NCBI GenBank assembly: GCA_007449985.2 | Contig: VIIQ02000600.1 | Span: 62,001 to 126,000 of the forward strand | Length of the DNA stretch: 64,000 nucleotides | Reading direction: 5' to 3' | Origin: Desmodesmus armatus | Lineage: Eukaryota > Chlorophyta > Chlorophyceae > Sphaeropleales > Scenedesmaceae | In this document: one piece after another, positions 13,101 through 32,788 of the stretch | Layout of the letters: each line of letters begins with the position of its first letter | Position numbering within the stretch: position 1 is the first letter of the stretch | The notes under the pieces: generated by a model | Seen by the model: the letters and a program-made list of their open reading frames with translations, nothing else | The model's database searches: none | What the model was told of the DNA's origin: nothing | Made by a program: the position numbers and the translations under genes

Positions 13101-15295
13101 TGAAAGGCCATTGCGGTGCCGCCGGAGGACTAGTAGTCATGGGGGACACTCACTCCCCAAAAAAGACTGCGCGATTTCAGTGCAGGGTGCCATCAGCGCT
13201 AGCATGCAAGCCTGACTCAGTCCCATAGGTTGTGTCCTTGTGTAGAAGACTCTGACCAGGCCAACTGTGAAAGTGAGTCTTGCTTACTTGCTGTTGGTGA
13301 CAAGACCTTGGTGTTGATTGGGACTTGGGTGATCTCATTACCGTCCTTGTCCCTGCATTAGCAGACAGGAGCAACACCGGGCTCAGTCTCAGACTGGATC
13401 CAGGCTGAATGGCGCCAGGTGTTGCACCACGGGCAGGGCAGCACCATACGCACTCAGCAGCATACCACGTAAATGCACGGTTCAGTACTGCTTCGTTGGT
13501 GCGTGTCGCTTATGCTAGCAGCGGTGCTCTGCACTGCACAGAACCCTGCAACCGCCATCTGGGGGTTGACATCACTATTGTGCTGATCTAGAGGCAGGGG
13601 CTGGATGCCTGTCCTGTTCCTTACCAATAGAAGTTGTGGATCTTGTAAGGTGGGTATGCCAGCTTGTTGTCAAGGGGCTCCTCATCGCATGTCATCATGC
13701 AGTTGGTGCGAGGCTTGATAAGCCCTGGGGGGTGCAAGCACAAGAGGAAGGCAGAATGAAGGCAGCGAGGAGTCGCAGAAAAGAGCCAAAGTGTGAGAGA
13801 GGAGTGAGGGGTTGACTGCTGCAAGCTTGGGTGGTGTGATTCCCACTGGTAGGTATGCATGCGGGGGTGAGCAAGGCAGCATGGTCAAGCAGTGAAGCAG
13901 AAGGGGGCCTTGCAAGCAAGTTGGTGACTCACTGGACAGGTTATAGTCCTTGGGTGTGGATGCCTGGAGCCCTGTGTAGCAGCAGCAGCATTCAACAACA
14001 GAGGCAGTCAGCAGCCATGCATGTCGCAACACTGTGACAAACTGGGACTGAGGTTTCAGCAGCTTCAAGGGCTGCAGCTGCTCCTGGTGTACATGCTCTC
14101 CTCAGGGTGATGCATTTCCTAAGGCCGCTTGAACTGCAGCCCCAACACTGTTGGCACCGGTGCCGGGTACCCCTCGCACCCTTCACAACCTAAAACTGAG
14201 TGGTTGCTGTTGACGCCTGCTGCAGCACAGCACACTTACAGAAGAGCTTTTTCTTGTCATCCTTTGGCGCCCTGCAGTTGCTGCCGCTGCAGAAGTTAGA
14301 TGCCTCATTCATGTCCAGCCACAGCCCATCAAAGGGAGCCTGGTCATAGAAGTACTGCAGCTGGTTTTTCAGCCACTTTGTGGTGTTTGCTGCTGCTAGG
14401 TAGTCGGGGTACACAGCCTCGCCAGGCCACACCTGCAGCAAAAAATGATATACGCAGGTGATGTGATACCAGGCGTCCTGAGCTTTGCATAGCTGACCTG
14501 CTTCTGAACCTGTTTATTGCACCCCATGCCTTCACCCTCCTTTTCCACAACCCATGCAGAGCCTGGAGTGCCTCAACATCCAACCCTACCAGCACCACTG
14601 ATAAAGATAAGCATGGTCAGAACACCCACATCTGCTGCCCAAGCCATGTGCCCCCAACACGGCATGCTTTCGGGTTTCCTTACCTGCCCCACATATGTGT
14701 CACCCTGCATGTCCTTGATCCACACGTTAGCACGGGATCCCTCCTCGTAAGCCTTGTAACCCAGCTGCTTGCTGATGGCAGCGTCATGGATGGGCACCCA
14801 GTGCTGGCCTGCCTTGTGCAGCTTGTCAACAAAGGCACGCATCTTAGGAGCAGGGAAGCGGTCTGCGGTAGCACAGCACACCATGGCATGTTTCAGCAAC
14901 AGGATGGCACTTCAGGCCACTTGTGCTGGACATGCATTAGTAGTCATTCCTTCTTTTCTTATCTTATAAAAAAAACTTGGACACAGCTGGCTGCATTCAC
15001 TTGCGCCTTTCCCTTCTGCAGTATCAAGATTCAAGCCCCCTGCCAGACAACCAGGCGGGGCTGCAGCATTCAAGGATGCCTTGCGCACTTTCAGGAATGC
15101 ATGTGCCAGTGGTGTGTGCCAGAAACACCACTCACGTGTGTCAAAGGTCAGCGTCTTGAACCTGTCACCCATGTACTCAATGTCGAGCCAAAGGGAATCC
15201 AGCGGGACTCCTGCGTTGCTGTAATTAGCGACCACATCCTCCAACACAGTCAGGTTGTTGTAGCCCCACCTGCAGTAGGCAGAGTGGCGGAACCC

Positions 15296-15363
<68 letters not shown>

Positions 15364-18300
15364 GAGCCACAACAATTAGGTGTGACACTGTGGAGTGGTA
15401 GCCACAGCAAGAAAGGGTCAGACTGCACTGTCGGAATTGGGCAAACATGCAGCGCCCCGGTCACAACTAGCGCACAGCGAAGTCCCTAGCTGCTGCACGA
15501 CCATGCTTTGCTTCATGCTCCCTGCACTTCACAAGCACTGGTGCTTTCATCAACTACCTCGCAGCTCTTTGCTTCAGCAAGCAGCATCCAATCTTGCCAA
15601 GCCTTCCCCCCTGTCTGTCCTCACCTTCCCTGGTGCACCCCCAGTGCCCAAAATGGCGGCATGGCTGGTGCCCCCACAACCTGGTGGTACTGCCTGATCA
15701 CGGCCTCAGGGGAGGGACCCAGGAAGAAGTACAGGTCAACAACACCACCAATTACCCTGCAGGTGGGAAGGAGGGGCCAGACAAACAGCACAACACACAG
15801 AAGGGGTGTTGGAGATGGTTTAGTGCCGGCCTCACAGGCAAAGCAGTTGTTTGCAACAAGCAGGTTTGCCACACATGGGGGATGACACGAAGCGTATGAA
15901 CCCACTCAACCCAGGGCGCAGGCTCACTCCGAAATTGACGTCCACGTGCAGTGCGCTGCGTGTCAGATCGCTGTCGAGCGCCGAGGCTCGAGCCGATGTC
16001 GCTACCCATTGTGTACGTAAAACTTCTTGAGACAATTCACGGTACGCCATGGAAGGCTGCGACATCGCATCAGAGCTCGTCCCTCGACATGAAAGTCCGG
16101 GCCGGTTTCATGAACAGCAATCTGCCCCCTTGCAGCTGCCGTTGCTGGCGGACCTGCCCGCCACACTTGAACCCTACAGCCAACCCACTCTGCTTCTTCC
16201 TACTTGAAGGTGACGGATGTCTTGTTGAGCAACACGTCCATACCATTGCTGTTGAGGAAAAACACACCATGGGAGGTGCCGTCTGCAAAAGAAAAGGCAA
16301 TCACAGCAGGCATGGTCATGCCATACAGGTTCTGCTCCGTGTGACTGACACACTGGGGTTGCGCACCACATTGCTCGCACCAGGTGATGCGCACAGCGAG
16401 ACAACACCGAGTTGAATAATCTCTGGGTGAATGTTGCTGCACCCAAACGATCCCGCATTGGTTGCGCAAACAGCGCGCCTACTCTGCTCATATGATGCAT
16501 TTGCAACACACCTTTATTCACTTGCAGCAGGAAGGGGTGTGAGCCATACAGGTTGGCATATGGCACTGCTGCTGGTAGGTCCCTGTTGAACATGGTGATG
16601 ATGCGGTTGTCACGCGGCAGCTTCAGCCCTGTGGGCAGTGTGACCTCCCCTAGGCCGTACAGGTCTGCATCCTCTGGCACAATGGTGCTGAGCTCAATGT
16701 ACTGGTCCTTGAACAGGAACCTGAGAGCGGCAGCAGAAAAGTAGAAGTTGGTTATGAGGAGCGCTTGGAAGATAGAAGCAGTAGCTGGTCATGAGAAGCG
16801 CTTGGGGGTTGGCGGAGGGCAACATGCGGGAGTGTATATACGCCGCTGCAGCAGACCACACACCAAGCCTCTGTATCTGAATTTTTTTGAGGGCAGCAAA
16901 GTTCTGGTTGGCCCTGTTACTGTCCATACCATATGCAAAAGTGCACTTGGCGCCAGCAAGGTGCTCAACTGGACCAGCCGCCCTCAGGCCCCAAACCTCA
17001 AGCCCTAAACCCAACCCACACGCCCGAGCTGACCTGTGTCCAGTAGAGTCAAAGATGGGCTGGTCTGTGGGTTTGCGGATGACCTTGAGAGCAAAGGGGT
17101 TGCCAGGGCTGTCAAAGGGCTGGTGGATAGCGTACAGCGTCCGTACACGGGCACTGTTTGCCTCGTCAAGCTCAGGACCAGGCCTGTGTGTGCAAAACAG
17201 GCAGGCACAAGCGGAAGAGGGGCACAATCAGAAGGCAGCACTGTGCTTGTGCAGTTGGTTGTGTTGCTGATACCCTAAATGTGGTAGCGGTGCTGTGGGG
17301 CGTTGATTGATGTGGAGTGTTGCGGGAAAGCTCTTACGCTTCTTTAGTCCGCAGCTGCTACTTCTGGCCTTCAAGGTTAAGTTACCCCTGAACCCTCCTC
17401 AAGCACTGCCATTTATGTGCCGCAGCAACATCAACATAAATGGCAGTGCTTGAAAGGAGTTCAGGGGAAACTTACCCTTGAAGGCCAGAAGTGCTCCAGA
17501 TGCTCCTGTGAATCTGCCTGCCGGGTGGTTGCTCATGCTTCATGTTTGTTGCTGCTGCTGCTGTTGCTGTCGCTGCTGCTTCCTGCTGCTGCTGCTGATC
17601 ATGCTTGTCTCTTGGTGTAGCTGACAGCACTGGCTGGGCAGGTTGGTGGACCCAGTGAGTGTGTGCAAACACACCTGCCGCACCCGCACCCACACACCAG
17701 GGCCCTGACACCGTCTCGCGAACAGCAGCCCTCCCTCCCTCCATCCCTCTCTGCCTCCTTCCCTCTCCCTACCTGGGTATGATGCTCTCGGGCACCTCCC
17801 ATCTGGGTGTGTCGCTGGGCCTTATCTTGACGTGCAGGCGCTCCACTGTCTCAGGGGTGACCTCCACATCAAGCTTCTTGAAGCTGGGGCCGTACTCCGT
17901 CAGCTGCTCGTCATCAAGCGTCATGTGCACAACAAAACCAGGGCTGGTTTGGTCACCTATAGCAGCGGCAGAAGCAGAGGCAATCACAGCAGCAGCAGCA
18001 GCAGCAGCAACGGCAGCAGAGTGGTGGGCTGTGGCAGAGACCGGAGAGGCAGTCATGGCACAGGATATCAACTGCTCAAAGAGACTGAGAGGGTGTGGCT
18101 GAACAGTGGTATGGGGTCCCTTCTGTCCTTGAAGGCAGCAGGCATGGCAGGAGCTGTGCAGCTCTCAGGCGAGCATTTCAGGGGCAAGTACCAACCCACA
18201 TCCATTGCTAACCGACTTCAAGCTTCTGTGCTGCCAGAGGCAATGTGAATTCTGTGACTTTGTCAGCATGCAGGGAGGCCATCCTATCTCATCTGCTGAC

Positions 18301-18727
18301 AATTCCTTGTTTCTCGCTACGCTTGGCCAAGCTGCTGCCAAAAAACAGCTCATGCCAGCCTGGCTGTTGGAGCACCTAGGGTGTGTGAACGCGGCAGCTG
18401 CTTCCATAGTAGTGCTTTGTAGTGCTTTGGGGACCTACTGCTGCATGTCTGGTGCTCACCTGCTGAAGCTGTGTGGGCTGCTGCTGCAGTAGTGATGTAT
18501 GCTGCTCGATGCCCTGGAGCCCCTGCATGGTGCACAGACGAATGCGTCAGCGAATTTGATACCATACGGACCCTCAATTTTGATGCAACTGTCTCTGTAC
18601 TGTGTAAGTTTCTCTGCCTGGGCAGTGACGAGACAACCGTCCAGCAGGCACATTGCTGCTCACCGACGGCAAAAGAACTGCTGAGAATCACAAGAAACAG
18701 GCATAGTACTGCCTGTGAGCAGGCCAT
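10105..18727 (-). CDS. Secreted GH31 alpha-glucosidase, copy B (complete)
   Basis: Complete paralogue on the minus strand with 20 coding exons. In gene order: 18727-18664 (signal peptide), 18613-18563, 17956-17773, 17183-17034, 16720-16512, 16282-16204, 15756-15625, 15269-15136, 14862-14684, 14432-14240, 13971-13933, 13724-13625, 13352-13288, 13040-12923, 12611-12372, 12153-12076, 11732-11580, 11378-11277, 10960-10591 and 10389-10105. The lengths sum to 2925 nt, so 974 residues. The start is chosen because the first exon encodes a hydrophobic leader (MACSQAVLCLFLVILSSSFA) ending at a GTGAGC donor. The tiny second exon is the least certain. The nucleophile is Asp434 ([15 protein letters not shown]) and the acid/base is Asp582 (HWTGDN). 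The beta-sandwich exon has the RWEVPE motif typical of GH31 N-termini. It is probably secreted or routed to the vacuole or ER. Compared with copy A, two A-type exons are fused at 11277-11378. Confidence 0.93.
12612..12660. repeat. (TGTGC)-type pentamer tract at a 3' splice site, copy B
   Basis: Plus-strand CAGCA/CAACA words repeat just upstream, in gene sense, of the acceptor of exon 12611-12372. In gene sense the intron end is a run of TGTGCTG words in place of a pure pyrimidine tract. Similar tracts occur at 24160-24215 (copy C, same intron) and 54591-54622 (desaturase). Confidence 0.7.
15297..15362. repeat. (CAG)22 triplet tract in an intron of copy B
   Basis: Twenty-two uninterrupted CAG units on the plus strand, reading CTG in gene sense. 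They sit in the intron 27 nt upstream of the acceptor of exon 15269-15136. In copy A the same intron has only four CTG units directly at its acceptor (1981-1992), so this looks like a local expansion of a shared CTG-rich 3' splice-site tract. Confidence 0.95.
17361..17491. repeat. 131-nt near-perfect foldback inside an intron
   Basis: Arms 17361-17418 and 17434-17491 are reverse complements at 53 of 58 positions by hand alignment, with a 15-nt loop between. The element lies in the intron between exons 17773-17956 and 17034-17183 of the minus-strand copy B gene. The geometry suits either a microRNA-type precursor or a very short foldback/MITE element. No clear target-site duplication borders it. 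Neither paralogue shows anything like it in the matching intron. Confidence 0.85.
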
Positions 18728-21698
18728 GCTGCCCGTGGAGGAAGCTTCACCAACAACGATGAGAACGAGGGAACTGTCTTCTCTGGATTTGCGAAACCTC
18801 CACGACGCTCAGAGCAGCTCAGGAGCTGTAACAGAGCCTTGATCAGCACGTTGAAGGACGCATGCTTCCAGTAGGGCACATCGAAGTGTCCTGCCGTCTG
18901 TAGTGCACGTTCTGCCCCGATTTGTTAGCCGCTGAAACCTGGAGGCGTGCTGAGACTCACCCCGTTTTCTTGCTGTCATACATGTACGTAGACTCGCATA
19001 TATTCTTTTGGCAGGCAGGCGAGAGGGTCAGGTCAGGAGGCCATGAAAGGCAGGCAGGGCGCCTGATTAATCGCAATATTGCTCAAACACTTCCGCACGC
19101 TCAAAGAATCAGGGCAACTCATACGACCCGCAATATCTCACGCCTCTGGGCCTGTATCATGCTTGCCTGTTCAAGCCCTGCTTGCTTGACAGAGCCTTCA
19201 TGAAGTTCAACTTGAGCCTGCACAATGTTGCATCTGCGCTGTGCACTTTGTCTGTGGACATGTCTCGTCAGAGGCCACTCATGCCATGTGTGCACCCATG
19301 CATGGATTCTGGTAATGCATCAAATTCAGGCCATGGCTTTGCCTCATATGATGGTGCACATGATGGTGCACACACGTATATGTACATGTACATGCTGCAC
19401 CCCACAGAACCACCGCAAGAGTAGGGTTGAATACAGACACACACATGTCAGCTATTTATACCATGCGTGGCCTAGACACAGTTGCCATGCTCACCTTTGC
19501 GTGACACCTGTGCATGCAGTTCGTTATGTGAAGCAGCTCAGCCCCACCTAGTGTAGTACCCACAGACCAGCTACTCATACTGTCTTTATGCGAGCATGGT
19601 CAGCACAGCGGCAACCCTCGATTGTTGTGCAAAAGCAGCCGGCAATCAGCAACCCAGGTCAATAGTCGGGGCCACCAGTTTTGTTACATTTGTCATGCAA
19701 TCCACACCAGTCAAGCCGCCTCAGTGGCTCGGCAGGACCCAACCAGTCAGTGCTTCTGCCACACCAACATCTCAGTGGCCACAAACCTCCACTTTAACAT
19801 GTTTGAAAACAAGCGGTTGTCACTCATCTATATGGTTAGCCATCCGCGCTACATGCCTCGGCACATTACAACCCGTTGCATTGTCCACAAGGGGCCCTGA
19901 AGGATTAATGTTAATCCTTCAGGGCCCCTCAACTTCGCCAAGCAATGACGTCACAGTCTCAACAACCAGCAATGACTGCTGCAGCTGCTGTTGCCATGGC
20001 GGCCACATGCAAAATGCAGCACATGCTGTTGGTGCTGCGCTGGCAGTAACCAGCCAACTGCTGCAGCTCCCTAGCGGAGCGCTTGGAAACAGGGATATCA
20101 ATGTCATGGCTGGCACTAGGTTGCAAGGTTTTGCACCCTTGGCAACCCTCGCGTTATACTGCCAAGCGGCTATCTAGCTCAGTAAGTCAGGAGTGGCCGC
20201 AGCTGAACTCAGGATGCAGTGCCACCCCTGACATCAGGTTAGTCATCACTTGCAGGGCACAGGCAGCTGCCCCACTGTATGCAGCATAGACGCAGGTGTC
20301 ACATTACGTGTACACACAGGTGTATACACCACAGTGCAGCGGACAGGTCTGGCAGTGGCAGCAGGGACAAGGTGGGTCACAACATCGAATCCTGTGCCCC
20401 CCTGCATCAGCTGATGCACCCTGACGGTGGGTTCACAACAGCAACCAGGGTCAGCCGCAGCCACGGTGCCCCCACATGGGAGCAAAACCTGTCTCTGGAG
20501 CTCTCCACACACATCCGACAGGCCAATCTACATACAGATCCCCCGCCAGAATAACACTACGGCCCTTCATGTACTGTTTGCGAAGAGCTGCCTTGCACCC
20601 AGCATGCACGCATCGCATCAATACAACACTACTAACATCACTATATGTGGCCAAGGGCCAATCAAGCCAGGAGCATGCACAGATTAAACAACATCGCAAG
20701 GTGTGTCTGAACGACATTGCATGGTACATCTGGGCATGCAAGACATGTGATAGGGTGTGAAAACCTACGCCCCAGGTATACAACAAGGCTGGCTCAGCCT
20801 GTTGTTGGGCGCGGTCCCCTATGCCCTTGTCCCTGCAGCTTGGCTTCTGTGCTTGCTGTTCGCAAGTGCCAAAAGCTGCAGGGCACCCTTAGCCGCATGC
20901 ATAGATACACCATGCCATACTTTCAACCAGCGGTTGTCACAACCGCCTTGCTATGACTCCGAGATGCATCGCTGCAGCATCACAAAACGGGGTGTGAAGT
21001 TTGCACTCCCCCACTAACAACACCAAGAAAACTGTCACCCACGCGCACACTGCACACCTCTGTGCAAATGACTGTACACTGTCTGCTGTGGGCAGGCAGA
21101 GTGGTCTGCTGCTGGTGGCAGCTCAGCATGTTGCTGAGGCTCACGAGCTTGTCAACAACACAGGCTGGGCGTCGGGCCAAGGTTATGAGCAATTATCAGT
21201 GTGACTTTGCAGCCAGTCCGCAACACGGGGGTATTGTACAGGGCTTGCAAGCTGCACCACCTTGGGATGCAAACCACTGGTGAGGATATGGATGTGACTC
21301 CGAGTCTGGCTTTGAAAGACACATCTAGAGGGACTGCAAATCAACCAACCACTTGGCAGCAACAAGATGCATCCCAAGGATGGAAGCACAGATGCCTGCC
21401 TGAGTGCTTCCTGGCTGGTGCCATGCACCCTGTGCCCACCCCAATACAGCAACAGCTACAACACCATAAAGACATACAAGCGATTGAGTTCCAATCCACC
21501 GAAGCAGTTCACTCACTACACAACTGTAACCCGTTGCCCTGACACATCCACCTCCCTTTGCTATGGGCCTCACCCCTGTGCTGATGGACATTGCTGCTCA
21601 CGCTCATGCCTTTGCGCAGCCACACCTGCCAACATTTTGATGCCCACCGCAGCAGAGCCTGCTGATGCGGCTAGGGGTGGACCCACTCGCATGGGTTG
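18728..21698. other. Intergenic region between copies B and C
   Basis: About 3 kb separating the start of copy B from the stop of copy C. It should contain the copy B promoter and 5' UTR and the copy C 3' UTR. No ORF here shows a domain, and none links to others by credible splice sites. The only structured element is the palindrome at 19891-19928. Confidence 0.6.
19891..19928. repeat. Perfect 18-bp-arm palindrome with 2-nt spacer
   Basis: Positions 19891-19908 and 19911-19928 are exact reverse complements separated by TG, making an 18-bp stem. The outer part of each arm is GC-rich and the inner part AT-rich. It lies in intergenic DNA between two alpha-glucosidase genes, 1.2 kb upstream of the copy B start. 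It could be the tips of a collapsed foldback element or a hairpin in a transcript; the sequence does not decide. Confidence 0.9.
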
Positions 21699-29567
<7,869 letters not shown>

Positions 29568-32500
29568 CAGCTGTCGATACTTGTTGATCGTAGGCAGAAA
29601 CGCCGCCTTAAGTAAGCTGCTGCCTGTTCCCTGCTTCCAAGGTTGGTGCTGTTGGTTGAAGGCCCGTTGACTTCAGCTGTGGTGGCGCCCAGGATCCATT
29701 CAGGCTAAGAATATTTTCAGTCTGATTCTGTTGACCTTTTTACCACAACGAACGTGCCAAAGACTCGGGCCCCCCACTCACTAAACGGCTTGCTCGACCA
29801 ACAACAAACAAAGACGAGACACAGATACAGTCAACAGTCCTCAAGCACATAGTCGGGGTGATATATATGCAGCATCCGTGTGCTAAAGGTAGCTCACCAA
29901 TAGCCAGGCTTTAGGGTTCTCAACGGCAACAGGCTGGTTGAACAATGTTGCATAGTAACAATAAACTTCTTTTTAACATGCCCAATTGTCTGTTACGTGC
30001 ACACCTCGTGGTACTGATGCGTCTGCAGGTATGTTGGTCTTTGGTGTTCGATCGCAAGCGTTCACCATCGTACAGCGGCACGCGGTCGCAAGCATTGGGA
30101 AAATTTACTATCTAAGTCCTGTAAATGTAAATGCAGCTGCTGTTTGTACTAAGCACACAGGTACTCAGGAGGTTATTCGTGGGTTGTCTGCAGGGTACAG
30201 TATCTGCATGCATCTGCATGGGCAGAAACTCCCAGAACTGTTCTTTCCACAACGCCCAACGTAACCAACGACCAATATACTGTACACAAATGTGCCATGG
30301 AACACGAATTGCAACAAGTCGAAAACCACCATGCTACCACAGGTAGGTTGTACCCCCTCACGCTGTTATGTCCTGTCAAAGAGTGTGCACCTCACATGCC
30401 GTCTGGTTACCAGCAGAAACATCAATCGACCTACAGATCCTTCAAACTTCAAGACTGGGTCTTACTTTGCCCAGGCAGAGTTCCTGTTGCTGCTGCATCG
30501 GCAAGCATCATGCTTACAGTGCACCCCCTGCTGGGGGTGATATCACAACCAGAGACACAGGCAGGCTTGCAAGCCCCAACTGGCTGCTGCAATAGGTCTT
30601 ACTGACAAATGGCAGCAAAAAAAATGGCGGTTTGTAGAAGGCAACCTGACAGTGCTGCAGGTGCAAGGATGCCTCCACCACTCATGCTTACACTATTGAC
30701 ATGCATTGCGTGTGCGCACCCCTTCCTTGACATGCTCGCCTCAGGGCAAAAGGTCAAAGCTGCCCACACATAACTGCTGTGTGTGACGTGGCAGATGAGC
30801 TGCATAGTGTGGTATAAAATAGCTTGCAGTGTGGGGTGCCACTTCTGCACAACACAGTCACATTTGCCGTGAAAGCTGGCAATGCCTGGTGTTTTTTCAA
30901 GCTTGATAATTGTAAGCTTGACATGATCCAGTTTCCTGGTCTGCTAGTATCCGAGGCAAGTCCCGGAGGCTTTGTAGTACATAAGCTAATGCTAATGAGA
31001 TTGCACAGGTTGCACAGGCATACTTGATGAACCATGTGGCCACCCCTGTCGTGGTGGCCGCTGCTGTTGCAACGCAGGGCAGCCTATTGTGTGCTGGCCG
31101 CTGCTGGAAGAGCCTCATGCTCATGTCACAACCCTTCCTGTATTTCCAGGCAGTTGGCAAGTGTCTCTGACTGATGGCATGCCGCACTGCCATATTGGCC
31201 ACGCCTATTTGGATTGCACCGTGCAGATGGCATAGCAGAAGATTCAAGGCTTGGCAGGGCCCGGGGGGACAGAGCACTTGTACAGAGGGCGGCAGAGGGC
31301 GACAGATAAGTTTGAAATGGCAACTTGCAGACCGCCTAGACAGACTGCTTTTCATTCCACTGCTTTTCAATTTCATTTAGACTAGGTCCCTGCAGGCTGA
31401 GTCATCCCTGTGGTACGGGTCAGGCCTGGCAGCTGCAGAAACGTTCACGATCCAGCTGTTGCATGTTGAGAGCATAGGTTGTTTCCTGAGGTCCCGCTGC
31501 TTGCAGTGCATCTTGTTGTCTAAGGTCCTGCTGTTTCCAGTGCCCCTTGAGCCTCCAGAAGGCAGCAGGAGCAGCCTCCAGAACGTAGCAGCAGCTTGGG
31601 TTCAGCAGTTCGGAGCTTCACACAACAAGTGGCCAGATGGTGCTGTTTGCAAAACGTTGGACGTTACTGCTATCCTGCACTGAGCTGCTGCTGTCATGCT
31701 GCCAACGCAGATGGTATTGAGGCTTGCTGCGAGCCTCCAAATTGAGCACATTGCTGATGCACCTCGATCCCACGCAGTTTCTTAACAGTGTGCGTGCCAA
31801 ATCGAAATGTTCTGTATGCATATGTTGGTCCAATCCTCCCTGCACTGCTCCAAGCACCACCATCTGTCTGGGCACAACACAGACCGCACATCATACACCG
31901 CTATAGCGTTGCAACATCAACCCAAGTTGCTGATGCTGCCAATTGCTGTTTCTGGTGACGTCGAGCCTCCCCCGCAGGCTCCTACAGTTTTCGCGCCATG
32001 CAGCCGCTCCAAGTCGTGCTCCTAGCCAGCAGCCTGCTTAAGACCACCAATGAACCTGAAATTTTCGATGGTACTTGGCAAGCAGAAGTTTAGTGGTCTG
32101 GGTACAAAATGCCTTGTTTCGCGACAGGACTTCGCTTCACTTCATCCTGCCCTCAAGCCTTGGACACAACAATTCTGCATCAAGAAGTGTGTGACTGTCA
32201 TGCAGTGAATGGAAATTGCAACTGACCAGGAGGCAGCGGTCACTGTCACTAACAAGTGCAGTCTTGAACACATCCTGCTTTCACACAGTGGGTGGACATG
32301 AGTCAGGAGCACTGCTGTGTGTAAGCGCACTTGTGGCATTGCCAAACATTTGTTGATCTTGCTGAGTCTTCCAGAAAGATACATTGCTGGTCTGCAAGGT
32401 CCCAGAACATCAAATCCTGCAGGGTCGCCTTCAGGGAACGTTCCCCTTGCTCGCCTGTCACAGGCGACCCTGCTAACTATTTGGTCCAACCTCCTTTTGA

Positions 32501-32788
32501 ACAAAGAAAAGGGTTGACATGCCGTCCCTTCCAACAAACAGAGCGTCCTTTCCAACAGGACAGGGCGTCCTTTCCAACAAACAAAAGGGTTGACATAGCC
32601 AAGCCACCACCGAGCAACCCAAGTCAAGCACAACTCTAGAGATCACTCACAGATCTGCAACAAAAATGCCAAACTTGTCTGACCTGCTACCTGTGAAGAC
32701 GCCTGCAGGATCAGCTGATGGGGTGTTGCTGAGGTTGTCAAGGCAACAAAAATGCCCAATGGCCTTATGAGAACCCCCAGCAGCGGTC
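29568..32788. other. Intergenic region between copy C and the OSCA gene
   Basis: About 3.2 kb containing the promoter side of copy C and the 3' side of the channel gene. Only short, domainless ORFs are present and I could not assemble an exon chain. The one structured stretch is the repeat cluster at 32419-32610. Confidence 0.6.
32419..32610. repeat. Inverted repeat followed by short tandem repeats
   Basis: A 12-bp inverted repeat (32419-32430 and 32462-32473) encloses a perfect 12-bp palindrome at 32434-32445. It is followed by three copies of a unit with the core TCCTTTCCAACA (or TCCCTTCCAACA) between about 32520 and 32585. The unit block is itself bracketed by two copies of AAAAGGGTTGACAT. 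It lies 3' of the channel gene. It resembles the debris of a small repetitive element; no coding content is seen. Confidence 0.6.

Noticed and set aside
15297..15362. CRISPR-like regular repeat
   Set aside because: Uninterrupted CAG units without spacers in a eukaryotic intron; a microsatellite.
19622..19900. 92-aa plus-strand ORF (with Cys/His-rich frame)
   Set aside because: No start context, no splice partners and no recognisable zinc-finger spacing; treated as intergenic.
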